Source: an uncultured Clostridia bacterium (GTDB lineage Bacteria; Bacillota; Clostridia; Christensenellales; Borkfalkiaceae). From it: a stretch of DNA of 34,771 nt. The notes beneath the pieces are model-generated. The model was not told where the DNA came from. It searched no databases and was given only the letters and a program-made list of their open reading frames with translations. Position numbers and translations under genes: made by a program. The stretch covers positions 1-34,771 of the forward strand of contig CAKQQY010000018.1 of assembly GCA_934271245.1 (NCBI GenBank), in the 5' to 3' direction. This document shows, piece by piece, positions 1 through 7,169 of the stretch (positions are counted from its first letter, which is position 1; each line of letters starts with the position of its first letter).

Positions 1-52
1 AATACCCGTAAAAAATATTTGTTTGTTTTGCATATAATACCTCACATTTTAT

Positions 53-295
53 TTAATACAAGAAGTTTTGTTTGAAACCGTCGGCAAACCAACGCTCCGA
101 ACCGGTTGTCGGATCGTACACGTGAGTTTCGTCGTGCCACTTTGGCGCTGTACGCATAGTTTCCGGATTGAAGTCGCGCATAGACTTGCCGAAGTAGATT
201 GTTTCCAGATATCCTTCGGTATTGATATACACAACGTAGTCGATACTGCCGTTGGTCAATTTAACTATATTGCTTGCCTTGTCGAAAGAAATCAT
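53..295 (-). CDS. Small protein, possibly truncated glycosidase N-terminus
   Basis: Encodes 80 residues. The ATG at 295 was chosen because AAGGACGG lies just upstream and a consensus promoter lies at 342-370. Residues 1-38 (containing GYLETIYFGK) recall the N-terminal tip of GH36 alpha-galactosidases, which are about 700 residues long. The rest of the protein does not continue like that family and stops at 53. It has no signal peptide or membrane segment. It could be an intact small gene of unknown role, or a truncated glycosidase left after a rearrangement near the recombinase remnant. The GH36 resemblance is judged by eye and is weak. No function is assigned. Confidence 0.45.
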   Translation of the reverse strand: MISFDKASNIVKLTNGSIDYVVYINTEGYLETIYFGKSMRDFNPETMRTAPKWHDETHVYDPTTGSERWFADGFKQNFLY

Positions 296-341
296 TATAT
301 GGTTCCGTCCTTTTTGCCGGATATCCGACATTCTCAACCCG

Positions 342-370
342 ATTATACCACAACTATCAAACTTAGTCAA
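342..370 (-). promoter_or_regulatory. Sigma-A promoter for the small gene at 53-295
   Basis: On the minus strand TTGACT (365-370) and TATAAT (342-347) are separated by exactly 17 bases. The expected transcript starts near 335, giving a 5' leader of about 40 bases. Confidence 0.7.
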
Positions 371-507
371 TCCCGAAAGTATACGCAATTGTGTCAAAAT
401 TATACTTTTACGCCACCCGAAGGCTGTCCGCCGCTTTCTATACCGATTATGCCGAGCGGGGGCGCAATCTTGTCTGTTTCAAACTCAACATCGTTTGCAT
501 TACAATC

Positions 508-747
508 CTTGAAAAAGAACCTCTACAACTGACAAAATACTTTATAAAAGAAATTCAGTTGTATGACGATAAAATGATAATTATCTACAACACCCCAAAG
601 ACGATAAACCTTGACGAAAGTCTGACCGAAAGGTCAGCCTTCGGACAGGGTTTTTCTTTTTACGACAAAAACGTTAAAATGCCGTATGTGATACAAAACA
701 GAGAGTATTACGGACTTAAAGATTTCAGACTTGTAATGCGTATTTAA
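508..747 (+). pseudogene. C-terminal remnant of a serine recombinase
   Basis: This frame ends with about 79 residues that look like the C-terminal tail of large serine recombinases of Firmicutes. They include FIKEIQLYDDKMIIIYNTP and then a QGFSFYDKNVKMPYVIQNR segment. The catalytic resolvase domain, the recombinase domain and any start codon with a ribosome site are absent. The frame upstream of 508 does not look like recombinase. A full protein would be about 500 residues, so this is a fragment left by an excised or decayed mobile element. The family assignment rests on recall of the tail motif and is moderately sure. Confidence 0.5.
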
Positions 748-754
748 TACATAC

Positions 755-925
755 GCAGACGATTTATTCCACGGTGTTCTTGACCTGAGCCTCATAAGAG
801 CGTGTCGGTAGGCAAATAAACCGCCAACCGACAGCCCCGAGGGGCTTTTCATTTGCCTTTGGCAAGATAGCCTGACACACTCCTTTCTGTCGCCCAAGAC
901 CCTTTCGCGGCATAAAACCGTCTGC
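755..925. ncRNA. Structured RNA candidate, 6S-like architecture
   Basis: The 171-base segment closes on itself. GCAGACG (755-761) pairs with CGTCTGC (919-925), TCTTG (778-782) with CAAGA (895-899), GTGTC (802-806) with GACAC (874-878), and AGGCAAAT (810-817) with ATTTGCCT (851-858). A GC-rich hairpin at 833-846 caps the arm. Between the inner and outer helices lies an open bubble of about 15-19 bases per side, with CCTGAGCC on the plus-strand 5' side. Size and plan resemble 6S RNA. An alternative fold exists in which 803-809 pairs with 827-833 and 853-857 with 861-865. No clear promoter was found on either strand, so the strand is left open. Signatures of SRP RNA, RNase P RNA and tmRNA are absent. 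Confidence 0.4.
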
Positions 926-1081
926 AATTGCTACGGATAAAGCGATACGAACTTTAACCTACGAACCCCGAAAAGACCGAAACAACGGCACGCCGACAAC
1001 CGAAAAACGCAGATAAAACCTTATTTTTTGTAAAAGAAAAATCCAAACCAAACACTTTCGTATTCGATTTAGGTTTTGCTT

Positions 1082-1170
1082 TGGCGGAGGCTGAGGGATT
1101 CGAACCCCCGTGGGCTTGCACCCAAACGGTTTTCAAGACCGCCTCGTTATGACCGCTTCGATAAGCCTCC
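1082..1170 (-). tRNA. tRNA-Ser(UGA)
   Basis: The minus strand gives a complete class II tRNA. The acceptor stem GGAGGCT pairs with AGCCTCC. The discriminator is G and the CCA is encoded (1084-1082). The anticodon loop CTTGAAA has anticodon TGA at 1135-1133, followed by a long variable arm (TTTGGGTGCAAGCCCA) and a normal TTCGAAT loop. It reads UCA and other UCN serine codons. It lies 45 bases downstream of comEB and may be cotranscribed with nrdR-comEB. Confidence 0.96.
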
Positions 1171-1174
1171 GTTT

Positions 1175-1200
1175 ACGCGGCTTCGTTTCGCCGCGTTTTT
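1175..1200 (+). terminator. Rho-independent terminator, plus strand
   Basis: ACGCGGC (1175-1181) pairs with GCCGCGT (1190-1196) across an 8-base loop. Five T residues follow on the plus strand. Only the plus orientation has the T run. It would stop plus-strand transcripts arriving from the recombinase remnant and RNA candidate. On the minus strand it is a hairpin separating comEB from the tRNA. Confidence 0.45.
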
Positions 1201-1215
1201 ATATTTCTACTTTTT

Positions 1216-1677
1216 TTATTCTTTTTCCAAATCGGAATATTTTACGAGTTCTACGTCGGACTGTCCGAAAAGTTCCAGCGCGAACTCGTCCGGATAGCCG
1301 TTTTTATAAATTACCCTTTTTATTCCCGAATTGATTATCATTCTGGTGCAGATAACGCAAGGTTGGTGCGTGACGTACATCGTAGCGCCTTCCAAACTGA
1401 CGCCGAGTTTAGCCGCCTGTATTATGGCGTTTTGTTCGGCGTGAACGGCGTAACAAACTTCCTGCATGGTTCCGCTGGCGATATTACGCACGCGTCTTAA
1501 ACACTCGCCGCGTTCGGCGCAACTTTCTATTCCGCTAGACGCGCCGTTATACCCCGTGGTGAGTATCCTTTTATCCTTTACGACGACCGCTCCTACGTGT
1601 CTGTTTTGCTGAAAGCAACTCGACCATTCCGCAACGGTTTCCGCCATATTCATAAAGCGAACGTCCCACTTATTCAT
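1216..1677 (-). CDS. comEB: dCMP deaminase, ComEB type
   Basis: A 153-residue cytosolic zinc deaminase that converts dCMP to dUMP for thymidylate synthesis. The zinc-binding and proton-shuttle motif is HAE at residues 79-81. The second half of the site is PCVIC with Cys107 and Cys110. The N-terminus (WDVRFMNMAETVAEWSSC) and length fit the family. The ATG at 1677 follows a GGGGGA ribosome site. It lies 20 bases downstream of nrdR, so both deoxynucleotide-related genes probably share the promoter at 2195-2223. tRNA-Ser follows. The short sequence and motif order fit deoxycytidylate deaminase better than cytidine deaminase. Confidence 0.93.
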   Translation of the reverse strand: MNKWDVRFMNMAETVAEWSSCFQQNRHVGAVVVKDKRILTTGYNGASSGIESCAERGECLRRVRNIASGTMQEVCYAVHAEQNAIIQAAKLGVSLEGATMYVTHQPCVICTRMIINSGIKRVIYKNGYPDEFALELFGQSDVELVKYSDLEKE

Positions 1678-1697
1678 CTATCTTTTCCCCCGCGTGA

Positions 1698-2159
1698 TTA
1701 TTTATCTTTATTTTTTACTATGTTTTCCACTTCTTTCATAAAAGAAGATATATCGGTAAACGACCTGTACACGGAAGCAAATCTGATATAAGCGACTTCG
1801 TCGATTTCCTTTAACCCTTCCATAACCATTTCGCCGAGATCTTTACTCGAAACCTCCTGCGCCATGGAATTATACACTTTTTTCTGTATATCGTCGGTAA
1901 GTTTTTCTATTTTACTTGCCGGAACGGGGCGTTTTTCGCACGCCTTTATTATACCGTTTTTGATTTTATTTATATCGAAAGCCTGTCTGGTTCCGTTGGC
2001 CTTGACCACGAGAACGGGCGTGGTTTCCACCGTTTCGTAGGTGGTGAAACGCTTGCCGCAATTAAGGCATTCACGTCTTCTGCGAATAATCGTACCGTCT
2101 TCCGCAGAGCGGGAATCGACGACTTTGCTTTCCAGGCAACCGCAATATAGACATTTCAT
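1698..2159 (-). CDS. nrdR: NrdR transcriptional repressor of ribonucleotide reductase
   Basis: Encodes 153 residues, the usual size. An N-terminal zinc ribbon uses Cys3, Cys6, Cys31 and Cys34, followed by an ATP-cone domain (about residues 48-135) that senses ATP/dATP. It represses ribonucleotide reductase genes at NrdR boxes. The start at 2159 (MKCLYCG) was chosen over an upstream ATG because the family always begins at the zinc ribbon and GGGGGA precedes it. It is first in an operon with comEB. No NrdR box pair was recognised at its own promoter and no nrd gene is in the window. Confidence 0.97.
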   Translation of the reverse strand: MKCLYCGCLESKVVDSRSAEDGTIIRRRRECLNCGKRFTTYETVETTPVLVVKANGTRQAFDINKIKNGIIKACEKRPVPASKIEKLTDDIQKKVYNSMAQEVSSKDLGEMVMEGLKEIDEVAYIRFASVYRSFTDISSFMKEVENIVKNKDK

Positions 2160-2194
2160 CGATGGTTTTCCCCCGAATAACTCGAATTTACTAT

Positions 2195-2223
2195 ATAATA
2201 GCACACTTTTTCGAAATTATCAA
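2195..2223 (-). promoter_or_regulatory. Sigma-A promoter of nrdR-comEB
   Basis: Minus-strand TTGATA (2218-2223), a 17-base spacer and TATTAT (2195-2200). The expected start is near 2188, about 30 bases upstream of the nrdR ATG. Confidence 0.7.
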
Positions 2224-2302
2224 ACGATATACAAAAAATCAGGCGGCATTTTAATATTTTTTACGAATTTGCTTAAAATAAGCGTGTATAACGGAGATCA
2301 AA

Positions 2303-2611
2303 ATGCCTGTTTTAGTTTATATTCTTATAATCGTATATATTTTCGCCGTAAATCTTTACGGAATTTTAATGCTTAAATTTCAGAAAAAAGCGAGAGAAAA
2401 AGGCGACGAAGAAAACATCGCCGTATCCGACAGCAAGATTCTGCTCGCCGGACTTTTAGGCGGCGCAACCGGAATTTTTATCTTTATGTTTATTTTTAAG
2501 TACCGCGTTAAAAGTTTGTTTATGATGGTTTTAATGCCCGTATTTATCGCTCTCAATATTTACGTTCTGGTAATGATTTTAAACGGCGGACTCGGCTTTT
2601 ACATCGTCTGA
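2303..2611 (+). CDS. DUF1294 family small membrane protein
   Basis: A 102-residue protein with a hydrophobic segment at residues 3-23 and two more at about 45-65 and 75-100. The middle carries the pattern typical of DUF1294: SDSKILLAGLLGGATG, then a short segment ending FKYRVKS. Function is unknown; the family is a predicted inner-membrane protein. GGAGATC sits 6 bases before the ATG. It is the only plus-strand gene here. It converges on nnr, which ends 24 bases away, and its start faces away from nrdR. The family call is by pattern and fairly sure; no substrate is proposed. Confidence 0.7.
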   Translation: MPVLVYILIIVYIFAVNLYGILMLKFQKKAREKGDEENIAVSDSKILLAGLLGGATGIFIFMFIFKYRVKSLFMMVLMPVFIALNIYVLVMILNGGLGFYIV

Positions 2612-2635
2612 TTTTTCTCTGTTTTCCGCCCCGAT

Positions 2636-4072
2636 TTACAGAACTTCGTTTATTGCTTCGGGCAACGCTTTTATGACGTCGGTCGCCGTCATCGTGTAAA
2701 CGTTCTGCTCTTTTTCGGCTATCTCGCCGCACCTTCCGAAAAGCCTTGCGCCCGCAGTCACGACGTCTATCGCGTCTTCATCAGAAGTAAGCATTCCGCA
2801 CAACAATCCGCTTAAAACGTCGCCGCTTCCCGCCTTCGCAAGACCCGACGAACCCGTTACGTTTATATAAGTTTCTTTGCCGTCGGTGATAACGCTGACG
2901 GCGTTTTTAACTAACAAAGTCACGTTGAAATCGTCAGCAAATTGCTTGCTTTTTGCGATTATGTCTGACATAAACGACGCCTTATCCGACTGTAATAACC
3001 TTGAAAACTCGCCTATATGCGGAGTAAGGATTACGTCGCACTTTTTCGTCTTTAAAACGTCCGTTCCGAAAGCGGATAAAGAGTTAAGACCGTCGGCATC
3101 GATAAGCAATCTGCCGGTAAAATTTTCGAGAAAGTACTTTACGATTTTAAAAGTATCTTCGCTTTTCCCCATACCCATACCGATTGCGACGCTGTCGAAT
3201 TTAAGCGCGGGCTTAAGAGATTCTTCGTCGAAAATCATATGTCCGTTTTCGTCTTTAACAGTCGAAACGATTATCTCGGGATTCTTGCAGGCGTACACCG
3301 AAAGCAGACTTTCGGGAACGAAAAGATAGGCGTACCCGACCCCCGTTTTCATGGAAGCAAGGGCGTTTGCGGAAAGCAGACTGCTACCCGTAAATTCTTT
3401 ACTTCCGCCGATTACCGCGCACTTGCCGAAGTCGCCTTTATTGACGTTATGATTTCTTTCGGGGAAAAATTTTCTTACTTCTTCATCCCCTATAATTTTA
3501 ACGCAATCGTCTTCCCAGACGCTTATGCCGATGTCTTTCGCAACGACCTTACCGCAATAATCTTTTCCGTCGTTTATGAAGTGCCCGAGTTTATACTCCT
3601 GAATCGCGACGGTGAGATCGGCTTTAACCGCCGCGCCCATAGCCAGCCCTGTATCGGCGTTAAGGCCGCTCGGAATATCGCACGAAACGACGTACGCGCC
3701 GCTCGAATTGATTTTTTCTATCGCGGTTAAATATTTGCCTTCGACGTTTTTATTCAACCCCGTACCGAAAATGCAGTCTACGATAATATCGTACTTTTTT
3801 TCGAACAAACCGAACAACCCGTTATCGATATTTATGCTGTTCACGGCAAACCCGTGAACCTTACTTAAAATATCGGCGACGACTCTGCCGTCTGCCCCGT
3901 TGTTGCCCTTTCCGATACAGACGAGCGCTCTGCCGCCTTTAAACTTTTTCAGTATTTCTTCGGCAACGGCTTTACCCGCCCTTAACACGAGTTCGCTTTG
4001 AGCGATACCCAGTTTTTCAATCGTAAAATTATCGGCGGCGCGCATTTGCTCCGCCGTTAAGATTCTTTCCAT
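2636..4072 (-). CDS. nnr: Bifunctional NAD(P)HX epimerase / ADP-dependent dehydratase
   Basis: A 478-residue fusion of two nucleotide-repair enzymes that restore damaged hydrated NADH/NADPH. Residues 1 to about 205 are the YjeF_N epimerase, with GKGNNGADG at 54-62 and SCDIPSGLNADTG at 130-142. Residues 211-478 are the carbohydrate-kinase-like dehydratase, with NKGDFG (211-216), IDADGLN (324-330), TPHIGEF (350-356) and GSGDVLSG (415-422), which holds the catalytic aspartate. Both halves look complete. The ATG overlaps the recX stop by one base (TGATG), so translation is probably coupled. The enzyme is cytosolic. Confidence 0.95.
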   Translation of the reverse strand: MERILTAEQMRAADNFTIEKLGIAQSELVLRAGKAVAEEILKKFKGGRALVCIGKGNNGADGRVVADILSKVHGFAVNSINIDNGLFGLFEKKYDIIVDCIFGTGLNKNVEGKYLTAIEKINSSGAYVVSCDIPSGLNADTGLAMGAAVKADLTVAIQEYKLGHFINDGKDYCGKVVAKDIGISVWEDDCVKIIGDEEVRKFFPERNHNVNKGDFGKCAVIGGSKEFTGSSLLSANALASMKTGVGYAYLFVPESLLSVYACKNPEIIVSTVKDENGHMIFDEESLKPALKFDSVAIGMGMGKSEDTFKIVKYFLENFTGRLLIDADGLNSLSAFGTDVLKTKKCDVILTPHIGEFSRLLQSDKASFMSDIIAKSKQFADDFNVTLLVKNAVSVITDGKETYINVTGSSGLAKAGSGDVLSGLLCGMLTSDEDAIDVVTAGARLFGRCGEIAEKEQNVYTMTATDVIKALPEAINEVL

Positions 4073-4683
4073 CAGTCGTTCTCCTTAAAAGCGGATATCG
4101 CTTCGCTCGCTTCGTCGTACGAAAATCCGCGACCTATCAGATACCTGTACGTTTTAGCCAGATTTTCTTTATTTATTTCTTTATTGCGCATATACTTTTC
4201 GGCAACCGCCGCGGCGTTTTCTTTAGACGGAACGGCGGCTTTTTCGTACGCTTCGTCTATTGCGTCTTTCCGAACGCCTTTCGCCATCAGTTTATAAGCC
4301 GAAAGCCTCTTCCCCTGATTTTTGCTCGCCGTTTCAAAATATCTCCTTGCGTATTCGGAATCGTTTATATAACCCGTTTCCGTAAGCCTTGACACGGCGT
4401 AATAAACGGCGTCGTCGGAAAACCCTCTTTTTAGCAAATAATCTTTTACCTGTTTTCTCGTTTTATACGCCTTCGAAAGGTATTCCGTGGCGCGGTTAAG
4501 CGCGGATGTCCTTTCTCCGTCTTCTTTGATAACGGTAATTTCTTCTTCCGATAATTCTTTACCCGTTTTTAAGTAAAATTTATAAACCGTTTCGGTGGAA
4601 ACGGAAAAAGAGTATTCGCCGTCGATAAATATATTGCAACGGTCTTTATTTTTTTGTTGCGCGGAAATTTGCGTTATTTTCAT
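4072..4683 (-). CDS. recX: RecX regulatory protein
   Basis: A 203-residue RecX-type protein made of tandem three-helix repeats. It binds RecA filaments and modulates recombination and SOS. Characteristic segments are ATEYLSKAYKTRKQVKDYL, GFSDDAVYYAVSRLTETGY and NDSEYARRYFE in the middle, and a final repeat YRYLIGRGFSYDEASEAI. Length fits Firmicutes RecX. The ATG overlaps the yigZ stop by four bases (ATGA) and the stop overlaps the nnr start. It is expressed from the yigZ promoter. No recA is in the window. Confidence 0.9.
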   Translation of the reverse strand: MKITQISAQQKNKDRCNIFIDGEYSFSVSTETVYKFYLKTGKELSEEEITVIKEDGERTSALNRATEYLSKAYKTRKQVKDYLLKRGFSDDAVYYAVSRLTETGYINDSEYARRYFETASKNQGKRLSAYKLMAKGVRKDAIDEAYEKAAVPSKENAAAVAEKYMRNKEINKENLAKTYRYLIGRGFSYDEASEAISAFKEND

Positions 4684-5318
4684 TCGTTCACCCCGAACGG
4701 CTCGAAACCGTCGCCCGTAACTTCGTATTTTATATTACCGCAAAAAACGTCGGTAAGTTTTTCGAAAAATTTTTCTTTTACACCTTCTTTTACGGCGGTC
4801 TTAAAAACAACGGCGTCGTTAAAATCGGTGTTTATTATTTTTACGCCGAGTTGGTTGCATACGCCCGAAACCTTGGAATGTCCGCCGTAATCTGTATAAA
4901 CGGTTACGTAAGCGACCTTTTCCATTTTACAGATTTTGCAGTTATCAAGGCAATCTCCGACCGCGCCCGAATACGCCCTTGCAAGCCCGCCCGTTCCGAG
5001 TTTTATTCCGCCGAAATATCTCGTTACGACGGCCACCACCTTGCTCAATCCTTTACTTTTTAAGGTTTCGAGCATAGGAATACCTGCCGTGCCCTGCGGT
5101 TCGCCGTCGTCGGAAAATTTCTGAACAAGTCCCTTTTCGTCGGCAATATAGGCGTAGCAGTTATGAGTGGCGAGCGAATGTTCCTTTTTCACCGCCGCCA
5201 CGAAGTTTTTAGCGTCGTCTTCGTTTTCGACGCCCTTTATTTTACATATGAATTTTGACCTTTCTATTACGGTAACGTTTTCGGATTCGCCCGTAACGGT
5301 CAGATAATTTTCTCCCAT
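4680..5318 (-). CDS. yigZ: YigZ/IMPACT family protein
   Basis: A 212-residue member of the YigZ/YvyE (UPF0029, IMPACT) family. Recognisable segments are RSKFICKIKGVENEDDA, HNCYAYI, SDDGEPQGTAG and a TRYFGGIKLGTGGLARAYS core. The C-terminal half matches the usual DUF1949 domain. The biochemical role in bacteria is unsettled; eukaryotic IMPACT regulates translation through Gcn1. It is first of three coupled genes with recX and nnr. AAGG lies 11 bases before the ATG, a rather long spacing. The promoter is at 5346-5374. Confidence 0.92.
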   Translation of the reverse strand: MGENYLTVTGESENVTVIERSKFICKIKGVENEDDAKNFVAAVKKEHSLATHNCYAYIADEKGLVQKFSDDGEPQGTAGIPMLETLKSKGLSKVVAVVTRYFGGIKLGTGGLARAYSGAVGDCLDNCKICKMEKVAYVTVYTDYGGHSKVSGVCNQLGVKIINTDFNDAVVFKTAVKEGVKEKFFEKLTDVFCGNIKYEVTGDGFEPFGVNE

Positions 5319-5345
5319 AGCCGCATACCTTAATCGTTTTCCTTT

Positions 5346-5374
5346 ATTTTACTACTTAAAAGGCGATATGTCAA
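5346..5374 (-). promoter_or_regulatory. Sigma-A promoter of yigZ-recX-nnr
   Basis: Minus-strand TTGACA (5369-5374, full consensus), a 17-base spacer and TAAAAT (5346-5351). Confidence 0.75.
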
Positions 5375-5453
5375 TTACGACGAAAAAACGCCGACCGCAA
5401 AATTGCGGAAAGCGTGTGTGATTTTACGATTTTTTACAAAAAACGAAAAGCGC

Positions 5454-5482
5454 TTGATAAAAACTTTTTATTGTGGTATACT
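5454..5482 (+). promoter_or_regulatory. Sigma-A promoter of structured leader RNA
   Basis: TTGATA (5454-5459), a 17-base spacer and TATACT (5477-5482). The expected start is at about 5489-5490, exactly where the first long helix of the leader begins. Confidence 0.8.
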
Positions 5483-5489
5483 TAACCTT

Positions 5490-5680
5490 GCCAAACAAAA
5501 CCGAATCGAATTTTGCTTTTAAGGGTATTATTATACTCGCCTTTGTCAATAGTTCATATGTGTTTGTGAAAAACACGAACCCTTTATGGACTATTGCCGT
5601 AAGGCGAAATTCACGGTTTTGTTTGGCGACGACCGGGGTTCGTGTTTTTAGTGCGTTGACTTCGGTTGGCGCACTTTTTT
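5490..5680 (+). ncRNA. Highly structured leader RNA with terminator (attenuator or sRNA)
   Basis: The transcript begins with a 14-bp perfect helix (5490-5503 with 5614-5627). A 12-pair helix follows (5508-5519 with 5601-5612, two G-U pairs), then a small side hairpin (5521-5544), then a 12-pair helix (5547-5558 with 5585-5596, one G-U). In the apical part, 5569-5582 is perfectly complementary to 5636-5649, just 5' of the terminator. That is a 14-bp pairing that cannot coexist fully with the apical helix, so a two-state RNA is likely. A strong terminator follows, then a small gene. I do not recognise a known riboswitch, T-box or 6S consensus. It could also be a stand-alone small RNA with its own terminator. 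Confidence 0.7.
5650..5680 (+). terminator. Rho-independent terminator in the leader of 5702-5959
   Basis: An 11-pair stem (5650-5660 with 5665-5675, some G-U pairs) closes a TTCG tetraloop, followed by T6, one G and T5. It lies only 20-odd bases before the next start codon, the layout of a transcription attenuator. Confidence 0.88.
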
Positions 5681-5701
5681 GTTTTTAAGGGGATTAAAAA
5701 G

Positions 5702-5959
5702 ATGAAGAGTATCGAGAAAAAACTTTTGAATACGGAGTCGATAGAAAAAGAAATCGGCGACGGCATAGTTATCGATAACGACGAAGTTTTGAAGAATTTA
5801 CGCGGACAGATGAGAGTTTATCTTCCTTACGACAAATCTTATTTGCTGGATGATTTTTTTAATCACGTGAACGAAATTTACAAAAGACAAACGGTAAAAT
5901 ATTACGAACAAGGACTTTTAGACGGAATAAGGCTGTCTTACGAAATCAAAGAAAAATAA
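5702..5959 (+). CDS. Small protein of unknown function behind an attenuator
   Basis: Encodes 85 residues, soluble and charged, rich in Glu, Lys, Asp and Tyr, with no Cys and no membrane segment. The ATG at 5702 follows AAGGGG. Upstream in-frame starts are excluded because they would lie inside the terminator. The C-terminal half (DDFFNHVNEIYKRQTVKYYE) is predicted helical. I do not recognise a family. The strong promoter and structured leader suggest conditional expression. The gene converges on minE, 33 bases away. Codon use looks like that of its neighbours, so it is probably a real resident gene. Confidence 0.75.
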   Translation: MKSIEKKLLNTESIEKEIGDGIVIDNDEVLKNLRGQMRVYLPYDKSYLLDDFFNHVNEIYKRQTVKYYEQGLLDGIRLSYEIKEK

Positions 5960-5992
5960 CTTTTTTATAATCCCTTCCGCCGCCCCGAAAAA

Positions 5993-6229
5993 CTACATAT
6001 CCGAAACGGAACCGAACGACTTGACCCTATACGCGGTAAAACTGACGCAGATTTTATACTCGTCTTTCTCTTTTACCATTTGCACTATGGGGTCTTCTTT
6101 TATATCGAAGTAATCGGCGAGAAGTCTTTTCAAATCGTTTTCTATAAGCGTTAAAAAGTCGTCGCACACGTTGAATCTGTCGCTGTTAAGCAAGTTTTTT
6201 ACCCTGATTATGTCTTTCTTGTCTTTCAT
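5993..6229 (-). CDS. minE: MinE cell-division topological specificity factor
   Basis: A 78-residue protein of MinE size immediately downstream of minD and overlapping it by four bases (ATGA). The C-terminal part (IENDLKRLLADYFDIKED, then YKICVSFTAYRV) matches the dimerising beta-strand domain. The N-terminal MinD-activating helix (DIIRVKNLLNSDR) is shorter and less like the proteobacterial form. MinE stimulates MinD ATPase and moves the division inhibitor away from midcell. No minC is in the window. Confidence 0.85.
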   Translation of the reverse strand: MKDKKDIIRVKNLLNSDRFNVCDDFLTLIENDLKRLLADYFDIKEDPIVQMVKEKDEYKICVSFTAYRVKSFGSVSDM

Positions 6230-7014
6230 ATGCTTCTTTTTATACTCCTTCTTATACTTCCGAAAAATCCGCTGTATTTATCCGTCACGTTAAATATTTT
6301 ATCCGTTCCTTTATAAACGTTCTGCGCGAGCATTTTATACGCTTTATACGAGTCGCTGTTTCTGGGAAGTTCGTATCCGCAGGACAAAAACACGGCGTCT
6401 TCTTCGGGCAACACTCCCACGAGTTTGGTTTTTAAAACCGTCTGAATATCCGACGGCATCATCATTTTTTCGCCGACCATCAGATCTCCCCTTGCTCTGT
6501 TTATTACAAGTCCTACTTTATCGAGATTATAACTTGCAAGTATAGATATAACTTTATCGGCGTCCCTTAAACTCGGAATGTTCGGCGTTGCGACGACTAT
6601 CGCTTCGTCCGCGCAGGAAACGGCTCTGTGAAAACCCAAATCTATCCCCGCCGGGCAATCGAGCAGTACGTAATCGAACATAGACGAAAGGTTTTCTATT
6701 ACGACCTTTACGTTCTGTCCGCTGACGGCAGACGACCCGTCTATACTGTTTGACGGCATTATATAAAGATTTTTTCTTCTTTTATCCTGCAAAAGCGCTT
6801 GTTTTACCCTGCAACGCCCTTCTAAAACGTCGTTTATATCGTAAACGACTTTATTTTCCAGTCCCATCACGACGTCCAGATTGTTAAGACCGAAATCTAT
6901 ATCCATAAGCAACACTCTTTCGCCGTAGTTTGCGAGCGCAAGTCCGAGATTCGCCGTAACCGTCGTTTTTCCAACTCCGCCCTTACCGGACGTTATAACG
7001 ATATTTTTCGCCAC
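6226..7014 (-). CDS. minD: MinD septum-site ATPase
   Basis: A 262-residue ParA/MinD ATPase. The deviant Walker A is GKGGVGKT at residues 10-17. Next come DIDFGLNNLDVVMGLE, the LLDCPAGID switch motif, and a C-terminal basic amphipathic tail (FFGSIRRSIKRSI) that should act as the membrane-targeting sequence. The start codon is GTG at 7014, placed by GGAGA 7-8 bases upstream and by the conserved N-terminus AKNIVITSGKGG. It lies downstream of an actin-like gene and is coupled to minE. It acts at the inner membrane to position FtsZ. Confidence 0.97.
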   Translation of the reverse strand: MAKNIVITSGKGGVGKTTVTANLGLALANYGERVLLMDIDFGLNNLDVVMGLENKVVYDINDVLEGRCRVKQALLQDKRRKNLYIMPSNSIDGSSAVSGQNVKVVIENLSSMFDYVLLDCPAGIDLGFHRAVSCADEAIVVATPNIPSLRDADKVISILASYNLDKVGLVINRARGDLMVGEKMMMPSDIQTVLKTKLVGVLPEEDAVFLSCGYELPRNSDSYKAYKMLAQNVYKGTDKIFNVTDKYSGFFGSIRRSIKRSI

Positions 7015-7169
7015 GATTTTTTCTCCTTTTGCTTATAGTATCAAAAAAAAATCGCCCGTTATTGATTTTTTAAGTCAAAACAAGCGAAAATTTGTCGTTT
7101 TTATAATTATTTTTTTGTGTTTTTTCTGCGGGTCGTTTTTTCTTTTTTCCCGAACGGTCCTTTTGCTTT

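Noticed and set aside
68..532. Plus-strand frame of 154 residues at the left edge
   Set aside because: It is antisense to the promoter-driven gene at 53-295, lacks a ribosome site and has shadow-like composition.
926..1081. SRP RNA or other RNA gene beside tRNA-Ser
   Set aside because: The conserved SRP core (GGAAG with its asymmetric loop) is absent and no stable long-range helix was found here.
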